IMG/VR virus record: IMGVR_UViG_3300032087_006453
Coordinates: 1-64,000 of that record
Reading direction: 5' to 3' (one strand)
Source of the DNA: a virus
Length of the DNA: 64,000 bases
Position 1 is the first letter of the stretch. Each line of letters begins with the position of its first letter. The translations under genes were made by a program, and so were the position numbers. Positions 56,596 to 64,000 of this stretch are shown here, piece by piece. The notes under the pieces are model-generated. The model made no database searches. It was not told the origin of the DNA and saw only the letters and a list, made by a program, of their open reading frames with translations.

Positions 56596-56841
56596 CTAAG
56601 AGCAAATTTCAATACAGTCCTCAATCCTGTTAACGCTAAAATCAAAATCGTTTTCAAGGTGATACAAAATTGCGTTACCAAACATGAAAGCTATTTCACC
56701 ATACTTGGAAGACTCAACGCATATTCCAACATCCCCTGGCTGTAATTGGGCCGGCGCGAGCATCAGCTGTTCATCTTCTGAATCGAAGAACATCATGAAA
56801 GGTGCCCGGCAGATCACGAGATCACCGTTGCTGAAGCTCAA
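56596..56841 (-). CDS. 81-residue SH3-like protein, unknown
   Basis: LVICRAPFMMFF and LQPGDVGICVES suggest a small barrel. Its ATG overlaps the stop of the gene before it by 4 bases. Ends EDCIEICS. Unknown role. Confidence 0.55.
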   Translation of the reverse strand: MSFSNGDLVICRAPFMMFFDSEDEQLMLAPAQLQPGDVGICVESSKYGEIAFMFGNAILYHLENDFDFSVNRIEDCIEICS

Positions 56842-57056
56842 GCCTCTGCCTGAATCGTCTCAGCATCTTGAAGAAGCCTGTTGATTGACGACTCAATGTA
56901 ATCGGTGAAATCAGGATGTGGGTAAAGAACATCGTTCTCTACGGTAAGCGAAAGCGTTCGAAGTTGGTCGGTTACATCCGTCCCTGTGAGAATTGCAAGC
57001 TGAACGAGTCGTGCAATTTCTGCAATGGCCGGGTCACCTAGGGTAATCTTAGTCAT
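56838..57056 (-). CDS. 72-residue helical protein, unknown
   Basis: ATG 57056 after AAAGGAGATG. Helical with a DVTDQLRTLSLTVENDV middle. A TATAAT lies at the stop of the glycosylase gene just upstream (57074-57079), with a poor -35. No family recognised. Confidence 0.55.
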   Translation of the reverse strand: MTKITLGDPAIAEIARLVQLAILTGTDVTDQLRTLSLTVENDVLYPHPDFTDYIESSINRLLQDAETIQAEA

Positions 57057-57074
57057 GTCATCTCCTTTTCGTGA

Positions 57075-57506
57075 TTATACACTTTTGTGGTTGCTGATAA
57101 ACCAGCTATGGTAATGATTTAGCGCATGATCTTCTGGCGAAACCTCGTGGGCTCTGCCTTTAATGAAAATCATCCAGGCGTCGTTGGCGTATTTTCCACA
57201 ACCGTGAAGATCGCTGGCAATATTCCAATTGCCAGCGATGTACTGTTCTGCAAACTTCTTTAGAGATTTTGCTCTTCGATTGTAGAAACCTAGTGGCCGC
57301 ATCATCTCAACTAAGCTTTCGTGATCAGCACAAAGAATACTTTCTGCTGTTGGCCACTTATCAAAAAACTCGTCGACGATCTTGTCAAGCTGCTTCCTCC
57401 TGGTTTGGTTCAAGAGAATGCAGCAAACAAGAATTTTGTACTCGTCTCCCGGATAGTGTTCCTGTATGAGGTCATGAGGAGAAACTGGCGCTACGTAAGA
57501 ATCCAA
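57075..57506 (-). CDS. MBD4-like HhH-GPD DNA glycosylase
   Basis: 143 residues. ILVCCILLNQTRRKQLDKIV, then PLGFYNRRAKSLKKFAEQY, LHGCGKYANDAWMIF (helix-hairpin-helix) and VSPEDHALNHYHSWF with the catalytic Asp. This is the order seen in MBD4-type glycosylases that remove T or U from mismatches formed by deaminated (modified) cytosine. No iron-sulfur cluster loop. It fits a phage with modified pyrimidines. The same fold is used by predicted aGPT-type base-modifying enzymes, so a non-repair role cannot be excluded. Confidence 0.8.
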   Translation of the reverse strand: MDSYVAPVSPHDLIQEHYPGDEYKILVCCILLNQTRRKQLDKIVDEFFDKWPTAESILCADHESLVEMMRPLGFYNRRAKSLKKFAEQYIAGNWNIASDLHGCGKYANDAWMIFIKGRAHEVSPEDHALNHYHSWFISNHKSV

Positions 57507-57940
57507 TTTACCACCGAGGGGAAAACGAGACCGGCCGTGTTAAACGCGATGTGCGCAACAATGCCAGCTCTCACCGACTCTGTAGTATACCTTAGGTGAC
57601 TCAAATATACAGAAAATGGAAACAGAAAAACTGCCGACTCGAGAGGATGAACAAAGGCGAACAGGACAGCAACAAACCAAGCTACCTTGCTTTCAGAGGC
57701 AAACTTCTTTACGAACTTCCACAGTAGTCCTCTGAAGATTATTTCCTCGCCTACCGGAATGACAACCGAGATAAGGAGCACGAAAAGGACGTATTCCGCC
57801 AGAGAAGCCGACGAAACAAAATCTGAAACGGCGGAACTGAGTTCGGTCTGCTTAAGAATTGCTCTTTGGCAAAATGTCAAAATAGCATTTAAGCTAGCTG
57901 CAATTAGAGCAACACGAAAAAAATTAACTCTTAGAATCAT
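57491..57940 (-). CDS. CPBP/CAAX-type membrane protease
   Basis: 149 residues, about four membrane helices. IPVGEEIIFRGLLWKF carries the EE-x-x-x-R motif, FAFVHPLESAVFLF the second His and IVAHIAFNTAGLV the H-x-x-x-N, so the active site is complete. Bacterial relatives process peptides or give immunity to bacteriocins; some act in anti-phage or phage defence. It lacks the usual extra helices, being smaller than most. A rare phage gene. Confidence 0.8.
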   Translation of the reverse strand: MILRVNFFRVALIAASLNAILTFCQRAILKQTELSSAVSDFVSSASLAEYVLFVLLISVVIPVGEEIIFRGLLWKFVKKFASESKVAWFVAVLFAFVHPLESAVFLFPFSVYLSHLRYTTESVRAGIVAHIAFNTAGLVFPSVVNWILT

Positions 57941-58271
57941 CTTTCATGCTCAGCTTCTCAACCAGGGCAGTTAACTTTTCTCTCTCCTCCCTCAGAAACT
58001 GAACTTCGACCCTGAGCGCAGCGGTCTCTTCCGCAAGAACTCTCAGCTTTTCTAGTAGGTCGTCCCTTTCATTTCTCGATGTGTCTAACTTAGCTTCTAA
58101 AACTGCAACGCGTTCGCGCAGGTCATCACGGTAAACGTGTTGCTGCGCTTTATCTTTCTCTTCAGATGCAGCCTTGATTTCAAGCCGCTTCTGGTAGAAT
58201 TGCCACGCTGACGCGCCGCCGAGAGTACCGACAACGGCCACGAGAAGTGTGACGATGTCACTCTGTTCCAT
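57924..58271 (-). CDS. Membrane-anchored coiled coil, spanin/holin-linked candidate
   Basis: 115 residues. One N-terminal membrane helix (IVTLLVAVVGTLGGASAW), then about 85 residues of charged coiled coil (VAVLEAKLDTSRNERDDLLEKL). Inner-membrane spanins look like this, but the paired outer-membrane lipoprotein is not adjacent. Overlaps the neighbouring membrane genes by 14-17 bases. Confidence 0.55.
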   Translation of the reverse strand: MEQSDIVTLLVAVVGTLGGASAWQFYQKRLEIKAASEEKDKAQQHVYRDDLRERVAVLEAKLDTSRNERDDLLEKLRVLAEETAALRVEVQFLREEREKLTALVEKLSMKDDSKS

Positions 58272-58656
58272 TTTTCATTCTCCTTTTCGTTGCCATAACT
58301 AATCTTTCTTTATCATCTCTAAGCCATAAGAATATGGATACAAGAGCCTGAACGAGATATGTTCCATGATCAGGATAGTTCCAGTGACCGTGATTAAACT
58401 CAATCATGCTTGCGGCAGTAAAAAAAGCAATTGCCATAAGCAAGCCAGCTTGTCTAACCCTTAGTTTCTCGAACAGGAGCCCCATAAAGAGCACGATCCC
58501 AGACGTAACTCCCACTGCTGACCAAATTGTTGGTGAGCAGCAGAAAACGTGGGATCGCATAGGGTCAATGAAAATTAGAACCAAGACCAACATGAACTCG
58601 GTTAGCTCGCTGTCTGAGTAAACGAGTATCTGTTTTACATTCTGAAACACTTTCAT
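58258..58656 (-). CDS. Four-helix membrane protein, unknown
   Basis: 132 residues with membrane helices near 20-32, 45-60, 70-84 and 99-112, Lys/Arg-rich C-terminus. Could be a holin, but the helices are longer and fewer motifs fit. Coupled to the coiled-coil gene. GATATTTATAAG precedes the operon. Confidence 0.5.
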   Translation of the reverse strand: MKVFQNVKQILVYSDSELTEFMLVLVLIFIDPMRSHVFCCSPTIWSAVGVTSGIVLFMGLLFEKLRVRQAGLLMAIAFFTAASMIEFNHGHWNYPDHGTYLVQALVSIFLWLRDDKERLVMATKRRMKNGTE

Positions 58657-58698
58657 TCTGCAGGTTCCTGACTTGTTCGCTTATAAATATCATCCAAC

Positions 58699-60555
58699 TT
58701 AGATGATTTCGCAAGCACCGCCAGCACATGCAGCCTGATCAGTCAACTCCGTGTTGTCTTCCATTTCAATGACGTTTGTAAGGTCAACATTCTTCATGCT
58801 TTCCATCAGCCGATCGTAAGTCTCCTTATCGCAATCCTCGAAGGGAGCCTGCTTGTAGGTGTGATCTGAAGATGGAAGAACCGAAAGACCGTTGTAGTGT
58901 TCACGGTTTTCCCACATCCAGTCACGAACTTCGTCCCACTCATGTTCCTTGATGTTAATCGTTGCCGAGACGTTGTGGGTATTCTGGCCTTTTCGATGTC
59001 CGTTGCGAATCCAGTCTACGCTAACTCGCTTAACTCTCTCAAGCAATTCTAGGGCCGTTTCAGATCGTAGGATTGCACCATCAGGCGCCTTCTGAGGGGC
59101 GGAGATGACCGCAGTGTCATGTGGTCGGAAGAATTCATCTTCGATGAGCTCTGGATGGAACTGGACCAGGTAGTTGTAGATTGCCTCGTTCTTTCCTACG
59201 CGAAGACGGCGGATGTAGTAATCGTTGTGCCAGGCGTGAATGCCTGAAGAAGTTCCTAGCGTTAGGGAGGTTGTTCCCGCGGGCTTGACGCACGTGGTTC
59301 GGGCTGCAGGGTTGACTCCCAGCAATGCTGCCACGCGAGCGTTCTCTTCCTTTACAATTTTTGCACCTGCCTTCATGTCAAGATTCAACACATGGCCAGA
59401 AGCAATGCCGGTCATTGAAACACCGATGAGAGCATCCTTCTCAGTGTTGCGTTGCCAAACAGGTCTCAAATAGTGAAAGTCGGTGTAAGATGTTTGAAGT
59501 GTTCCAATAAACGTAGCTGCGCGAACGCGGGCCTCATATTCTTCCTGGCTATCGACGTTGGAAACGTTGATCTCGGTGAGATTGCAGAACTGGTTTGGCC
59601 TGAGTGCGATCTCGCAACAAGGGTTTGTTCCCCAGTCCTTATCATGAGAAAGGTAGATCCCTGGTTCTCCGGCGCCGGAAGCTCGGATACGCTCCCATAG
59701 ATCGTTAAAGTAATCGCGATCGATCCGATGGCGCAAAAGCACAGCAGAGTTGTTGGCTCGCCCACGCTGAGGGTTTGTCTCCCACCAGTTGCCAGACTTG
59801 CACGAAATCATTTCCTCATCATCAGCCGAGAACAGGCAAATAAGTGCAGCGCGGCGGATTCCTCCCGCAAGCACAGCATCGGCAATGTGGCACATGATGT
59901 CATGGCACTCAATCGGAGTAAGCTTGTCGCCAGTCTGCTTAGAAGCCAGAATGCCCTCAACCTTTACCAGGCATTCCTTGAGAGGCTGCGAACCTGGAGC
60001 TTTGCCACCACTCGTTACGAGTCGTGCTCCCTTTGGTCGAATGTCGGAGAAGTCGAACCTGAGCTTGGAAGTGCCCTTGAAGTAAGAATGAAGAAGTGCC
60101 TTGACTGCGTCTGCCCATCCTTCGATGGAATCTCCAACGAGAAAACGACGAGTACGGTTTAAGTTTGGAAGGCTGATCTCCGGAAGCTTTTCCACGTGGT
60201 GGGCCTGAACTGAATACCCGACTCCGGTTCCTCCCAAGAGAAGAAACATAGCTTCAGAAAAAGCCCTAGCGTCGTCAATTGGCATGTAGGCGCAGTTGTA
60301 GATTCGGTTTGGAGCAACCTCGATGGGCTTTCCGCCGAACTGCATCGATCTCATAGAAGGAAGAACCTTTCGATCGTAGACAAACCTGTACGCCTCTTCG
60401 ATCTCTTCCTTCAACTCTGGGTGCTTCTTGACGTGCATGGCAACGTTTCTTTCAACGATCTCCTCAAAAGTCTCGCGTCGAAACTTTTCAGAATCATAGC
60501 GTGCATACTTCATATGAACTGTTACGTCAGATAGAATCTTTGACGCGATTTCCAT
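58699..60555 (-). CDS. Class II (B12-dependent) ribonucleotide reductase
   Basis: 618 residues from ATG 60555, overlapping the helicase stop by one base. LPSMRSMQFGG, YNCAYMPIDD, MFLLLGGTGVGYSVQ, GGIRRAALICLF, NPCCEIALRPNQFCNLTEI and C-terminal CAGGACEII with the redox Cys pair: the monomeric adenosylcobalamin-dependent NTP reductase type. No NrdB-like radical subunit or NrdG activase is present, in keeping with this class. Makes deoxynucleotides from NTPs and needs host B12. Confidence 0.93.
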   Translation of the reverse strand: MEIASKILSDVTVHMKYARYDSEKFRRETFEEIVERNVAMHVKKHPELKEEIEEAYRFVYDRKVLPSMRSMQFGGKPIEVAPNRIYNCAYMPIDDARAFSEAMFLLLGGTGVGYSVQAHHVEKLPEISLPNLNRTRRFLVGDSIEGWADAVKALLHSYFKGTSKLRFDFSDIRPKGARLVTSGGKAPGSQPLKECLVKVEGILASKQTGDKLTPIECHDIMCHIADAVLAGGIRRAALICLFSADDEEMISCKSGNWWETNPQRGRANNSAVLLRHRIDRDYFNDLWERIRASGAGEPGIYLSHDKDWGTNPCCEIALRPNQFCNLTEINVSNVDSQEEYEARVRAATFIGTLQTSYTDFHYLRPVWQRNTEKDALIGVSMTGIASGHVLNLDMKAGAKIVKEENARVAALLGVNPAARTTCVKPAGTTSLTLGTSSGIHAWHNDYYIRRLRVGKNEAIYNYLVQFHPELIEDEFFRPHDTAVISAPQKAPDGAILRSETALELLERVKRVSVDWIRNGHRKGQNTHNVSATINIKEHEWDEVRDWMWENREHYNGLSVLPSSDHTYKQAPFEDCDKETYDRLMESMKNVDLTNVIEMEDNTELTDQAACAGGACEII

Positions 60556-61967
60556 TACTCTTCTCCGTTTGCTAGTTTGTTGGTAACTTCCCGCCACTTT
60601 TTACGAAGCAGGTTCTTTTCTGCATTGCTATCTTGATTCACAGCTTCATTTAGCGTCAGTTCAGACTCGTCTAGCAGTGTGATTCTCGATTGCGCTGTAT
60701 TGATGTTCATCGGGAACAGGATTCCGTCACGGCCAGCTCTGTTCTTCGCGATGTATAGACGACCATGCCCAGTCGACTTTTCCATGGCCTTTCTACTCAG
60801 TGACACAACAACGTCTGCAACCATTGCCTTTCCGTAGGCTTCAGACATGTTTTCAAGGCCAACGATATCGCTATTTGCGGAATCCCTGTTTGCTTGACTC
60901 GCAGTCCAGATGGGAACGTTCATTTCCATTGCGAGGTTACGAAGCTCTTCGTAGACTAACTTGAGCTCATGCCTTAGCGAGTCGTAAGACTTGGTAGACT
61001 TCATGATGTCGGCATAATCAATCACAATGAGGCTTGGCTTAAATCCTTTTAGAGAAAGCTTCTCAACGTGATTCCTAATCGTGATGACGCTAGCGGACCC
61101 TGTTGGATATTCCTTGATGATCAGTCGGCCTAGCTCTTCATTCTCGTAGAAATCGAGAACTCTCTTCTTTGAGGCAATCAAATCATTGACATCAATTCCG
61201 GTTAGGTTTGCATCATACCGACGTCCAACTGCTGTCTCGGTCAACTCAAACGTGTAGTGAAGCACATTCTTGCCGTGCCTAAGAGCGTTCGCTCCCATGG
61301 CAACAAGGTAGTGAGACTTTCCAACTCCGGTATTTGCAGTAACGACACCGATCTCACCTCGACCGAGGCCGCCGTCAAAGATGTCTGGAGCATCGAGCTT
61401 TTTAAGTCCGGTTGGGCAAGGAATACGGTGTGCCTTTACAAAGCGAGCCTCAATGTCCTCAAAGAAATCATGGCCGATAGAATGCGGCATACCTACCGCA
61501 ACGGCATCCTTCATCAGTTCGATGACGCTGTCGAAACGATCTGTTTGGATCAGTTCAACGGCCTTGTGCAAAGCATCCTTGAAAGCTTGACGCTTGCAAA
61601 AATCTAGAGTCTTGTCCTTGACGTAACCGATATCTCCCGGATGGGGATTCGACTTGAGACGATGAAGGAACTCAACAATCTGATCTCTCAGAATTACATC
61701 GTTTCCCTCGCTAAGGTCTTCCTTGATGATCGTGATGAGAAGCTGAAGCGTAGGAAACGCCTTGTACTGGGAATAGTACTTGAAGTACAACTTCGTCAGA
61801 TAGTTCAGATAATTGAGATCAAAGAACTCCGGAAGCATGACCTCGTACATCTGCGAAGCCCATTCTCTATCCATGAGAAGACCCTGGAAGATCTTTTCTT
61901 GAAATGGTTTTCCGTAGTGTGAGAAGCACGAATTGTGCCCGTGTAGTTCTACCTTTTCTGCCTGCAT
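60555..61967 (-). CDS. Replicative DNA helicase (DnaB family)
   Basis: 470 residues. Walker A VVTANTGVGKSHYLVAMG near 210, LHYTFELTETAVGRRYDANL near 240, Walker B SLIVIDYADIMK near 315, PIWTASQANRDS near 352 and an arginine-finger region KNRAGRDG near 405. The N-terminal 190 residues take the place of the DnaB N-domain. Unwinds DNA at the fork with the DnaE polymerase; no separate primase seen in this window. Confidence 0.92.
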   Translation of the reverse strand: MQAEKVELHGHNSCFSHYGKPFQEKIFQGLLMDREWASQMYEVMLPEFFDLNYLNYLTKLYFKYYSQYKAFPTLQLLITIIKEDLSEGNDVILRDQIVEFLHRLKSNPHPGDIGYVKDKTLDFCKRQAFKDALHKAVELIQTDRFDSVIELMKDAVAVGMPHSIGHDFFEDIEARFVKAHRIPCPTGLKKLDAPDIFDGGLGRGEIGVVTANTGVGKSHYLVAMGANALRHGKNVLHYTFELTETAVGRRYDANLTGIDVNDLIASKKRVLDFYENEELGRLIIKEYPTGSASVITIRNHVEKLSLKGFKPSLIVIDYADIMKSTKSYDSLRHELKLVYEELRNLAMEMNVPIWTASQANRDSANSDIVGLENMSEAYGKAMVADVVVSLSRKAMEKSTGHGRLYIAKNRAGRDGILFPMNINTAQSRITLLDESELTLNEAVNQDSNAEKNLLRKKWREVTNKLANGEE

Positions 61968-61969
61968 TT

Positions 61970-62914
61970 TTACCGCCTATTGAGAATGTTCATGGACAAG
62001 AATAACCGCGAAGGGTCATAGTTTACCAAACCAAATTTTTTAAGACAGCTCAAGAATGCAATTTTGTTGTATGACTTCTCATAGATCTCTAAGCTTCCTT
62101 CAATTTTCTGTATTTGATCGCCTGCCAAGTTTGAAACGTCGAGATGCATGAGTTTGAAGTTGCGCCTGATGAGATCTTTATTTTCCAGAATGCTCGCATA
62201 GATTTGCAGCTTCGACGTCTTTGCTCGTTCTTGGCACTCTATAAATAAATCGTCCAAGCTAACATTCTCAACTGACCGCAAAATCTCGACTCGGTTTGAC
62301 AAACTTTTTAGACCAACCCTTTTCACACCACCAATGTTATCACTAGAATCTCCGACGCAAGCTCTTACAACCGACATGTTTGACGGAAGCGAATGCATCT
62401 TTTCTAGAACGTCAGATTTACCAATTATTTTTCTTTGGTTTGGAGACCAAACCGTGACTCGGTCATCAATCAGCTGGTAAAAGTCTTTGTCTGATGACAC
62501 GATGATAACCTCGGAGTCCTTGAACTTGTATCTCGCGAGGTAACCAATTACATCATCTGCCTCACAGTCCTTTATGTAGTGTTGCGCAACCGGTAGATGC
62601 CTCAAACACTTCGTAAGAAAAGCGACTTGACCGACCTTGTTTTGATGTGAATCTGGAATTTCATCATCGTAATAGCGGTTCATCTTCTGAGGTTTCTTGC
62701 CCTTCTTGTAATCTGGAAAGATAGCTCGACGCCTAAGGCTACCGCCACCCTCCCAAACAACATGAATTTCTTTGGGTGAAAACTTCTCAGAAAGGCTCGC
62801 CATCATTCTAACGAATCCTACAACGCCTCCCGCAGGATCCCCGTTGTTCGTCATCGAAGGATTCGCTATGTAGTGCCGAATGAAACAGTTCATCCCATCA
62901 ATCAGTAGGATCAT
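61970..62914 (-). CDS. 5'-3' exonuclease (flap endonuclease family), copy B
   Basis: 314 residues. LLIDGMNCFIRHYI, DCEADDVIGYLARY near 115, VSSDKDFYQLID near 140 and GDSSDNIGGVKRVGLKSL near 190 give the metal cluster and helix-hairpin-helix. Larger than copy A and adjacent to the recombinase and helicase, so the one most likely to act at the fork. Confidence 0.9.
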   Translation of the reverse strand: MILLIDGMNCFIRHYIANPSMTNNGDPAGGVVGFVRMMASLSEKFSPKEIHVVWEGGGSLRRRAIFPDYKKGKKPQKMNRYYDDEIPDSHQNKVGQVAFLTKCLRHLPVAQHYIKDCEADDVIGYLARYKFKDSEVIIVSSDKDFYQLIDDRVTVWSPNQRKIIGKSDVLEKMHSLPSNMSVVRACVGDSSDNIGGVKRVGLKSLSNRVEILRSVENVSLDDLFIECQERAKTSKLQIYASILENKDLIRRNFKLMHLDVSNLAGDQIQKIEGSLEIYEKSYNKIAFLSCLKKFGLVNYDPSRLFLSMNILNRR

Positions 62915-62916
62915 GC

Positions 62917-64000
62917 TTACTCCGGCGAAACAAAGTCATCCTCAAGTTCCATCGAAATAGCTCTAACTTCTTCATACGATTCAGTGTCAATGTCAATCTC
63001 TGCTCGTCGAACAAACGCATTTTCGATAAGAGCATCGATGTAAGGCTTGTACTCTGGATTTTTGATGATCTCGCCGAAGTCAGACTTGTAAAACTTCTTG
63101 CTAACAATGTCCTTACCGGTTTCAGAATCCTTCACAGTGAAGTGCTTCCAGGACCCCGTTCCAGAAACATCAATCTCCTTTCCGTCTTTCACGACCGGAT
63201 CAAAACGACGAAGCTCATCAAACAGCTCTTCATGCTCGAAGATACCCTTGCCAAAGTGAATCTGAAACTTGACTGTCCTGAACGGAGGGGCAACCTTGTT
63301 TTTGATTGTCTTCGCCGATACATTGATGCCAATTACTTCCTTGTCCTTGTTCTCGATCGGTCGACCTGCGCCCAGCTTGATTCGAACCGAGGAATGGAAC
63401 GGGATGGCCTTTCCACCTGGAGTTGTGGTTGGGTCACCGTACATGACACCGATCTTCGTTCGGATCTGGTTGAGGCAGACAAACAGAACCTTTTGATTAG
63501 CGATGATTCCGTTAATCTTTCTCATGCCCTTGGAGATTGCTCGAGCCTGAAGTCCGATGCTATCCTTGTCATAATCGCCTACCAACTCTGCCTTCGGAGA
63601 TGACGCAGCCACAGAATCCCAGATAATCGTAATCGGAACGTCTTTCCCCATTGCGCGGGCCTTCATAATCGTTGCCTCGGCAATGCTCAGAACCTCCTCA
63701 GTACAGTGCGTGTCAACATAGACGAATCGTTGCTTGATATTCACGCCTAGAAGGGAAAGGTTCTCAACGGAGGTTGCATTCTCCGTGTCGATGTATACGA
63801 CGATGCCGCCTGCCTTCTGGGTGCTTACGGCTAGCTGGATTGCGATATGAGACTTTCCAATTGATGGCGGACCAAAAATTTCAACAATCCTTCCCTCTGG
63901 AAGACCTCCGTCTAATCGGTTTGCAATAATTGCATCAAGCTGTCGTGAGCCTGTGCTGATCCATCGATTCACGTGAGTAGGCGAATCATCGTATGCCAAG
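62917..64000 (-). CDS. RecA/UvsX-like recombinase (N-terminus cut by window edge)
   Basis: About 360 residues are visible, and the frame is open to the right edge, so the start is missing. ISTGSRQLDAIIANRLDGGLPEG, Walker A GPPSIGKSH, VYIDTENATS near 72, Walker B-like ITIIWDSVAASSP near 125 and LNQIRTKIGVMYGDP near 178. Close to RecA layout with phage-type inserts. Pairs strands in repair and recombination-dependent replication. Confidence 0.93.
   Translation of the reverse strand, partial: LAYDDSPTHVNRWISTGSRQLDAIIANRLDGGLPEGRIVEIFGPPSIGKSHIAIQLAVSTQKAGGIVVYIDTENATSVENLSLLGVNIKQRFVYVDTHCTEEVLSIAEATIMKARAMGKDVPITIIWDSVAASSPKAELVGDYDKDSIGLQARAISKGMRKINGIIANQKVLFVCLNQIRTKIGVMYGDPTTTPGGKAIPFHSSVRIKLGAGRPIENKDKEVIGINVSAKTIKNKVAPPFRTVKFQIHFGKGIFEHEELFDELRRFDPVVKDGKEIDVSGTGSWKHFTVKDSETGKDIVSKKFYKSDFGEIIKNPEYKPYIDALIENAFVRRAEIDIDTESYEEVRAISMELEDDFVSPE

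Overview
The window looks like part of the genome of a large double-stranded DNA tailed phage (jumbo-phage style), not a cellular chromosome. Almost every gene lies on the minus strand, genes are packed with 1-20 nt overlaps, and many small orphan genes surround a full phage replication and nucleotide set. That set comprises a DnaE-type polymerase, DnaB-type helicase, RecA/UvsX recombinase, two 5'-3' exonucleases, class II ribonucleotide reductase, ThyX, a T4 gp42-like hydroxymethylase, dUTPase and dCMP deaminase. A GroEL, a sigma factor, ten tRNA genes, an RNA ligase and a CCA-adding enzyme add to the picture. The host cannot be named. The von Willebrand type A lipoprotein (8677-10062) resembles surface proteins common in Myxococcota/Bdellovibrionota-type Gram-negatives, but this is only a hint. 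Nine of ten tRNAs have U at the wobble position, which would suit a phage richer in A-ending codons than its host.

Layout. 1-5.2 kb: small genes, several driven by their own copy of one promoter cassette, with tRNAs for Leu, Gln, Lys, Glu and Ile; the tRNA-Lys gene is interrupted by a group I intron. 5.2-8.4 kb: thyX, a cysteine-synthase-like gene and an amidase. 8.4-10.4 kb: tRNAs for Leu, Asn, Pro, Thr and Arg around the VWA lipoprotein. 10.6-16.7 kb: RNA ligase, a MESH1-like HD hydrolase, a HAD phosphatase, a GIY-YIG protein and small genes. 16.7-28.2 kb: a long coupled operon of proteins that begin with, or contain, a short amphipathic leader ending in a possible prohead-protease site, plus three plus-strand genes including a LamG-like virion protein. 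28.2-32.7 kb: HNH, UvdE, then a three-gene unit (PLP fold-II enzyme, possible amino acid:DNA transferase-like protein, SGNH-like protein). 32.8-38.1 kb: basic protein, CCA-adding enzyme with the same leader, small proteins, and a sigma factor whose region 4.2-like helix-turn-helix is in a separate gene. 38.1-42.1 kb: GroEL, 5'-3' exonuclease, PD-(D/E)XK-like nuclease. 42.1-50 kb: probable structural, scaffold and internal virion proteins, including a protein with an Fe/Mn-SOD-like fold that has lost its metal ligands. 50-64 kb: nucleotide metabolism and replication.

How it may work together. (1) About twenty proteins share a leader such as MKLLREYVRQLLSEAAK or MKITRKQLRRIISEA, which looks like the T4 capsid-targeting sequence cut by gp21; it is carried by acetyltransferase-like paralogues, an ADP-ribosyltransferase-like protein, a metalloprotease and the CCA-adding enzyme, suggesting a packaged and injected protein set. 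(2) Small and middle-class genes share promoters with a -35 of the type KTGYAR, 17 bp spacing and a TATNAT -10, often overlapping the previous stop codon; the unusual sigma factor could read these. (3) tRNAs, many without encoded CCA, the intron, the RNA ligase and the CCA enzyme form a tRNA supply and repair set. (4) The gp42-like hydroxymethylase, with the 29.7-32.7 kb unit, suggests hydroxymethylated or further modified pyrimidines in the phage DNA. All functions are inferred from sequence by eye; no database search was run.
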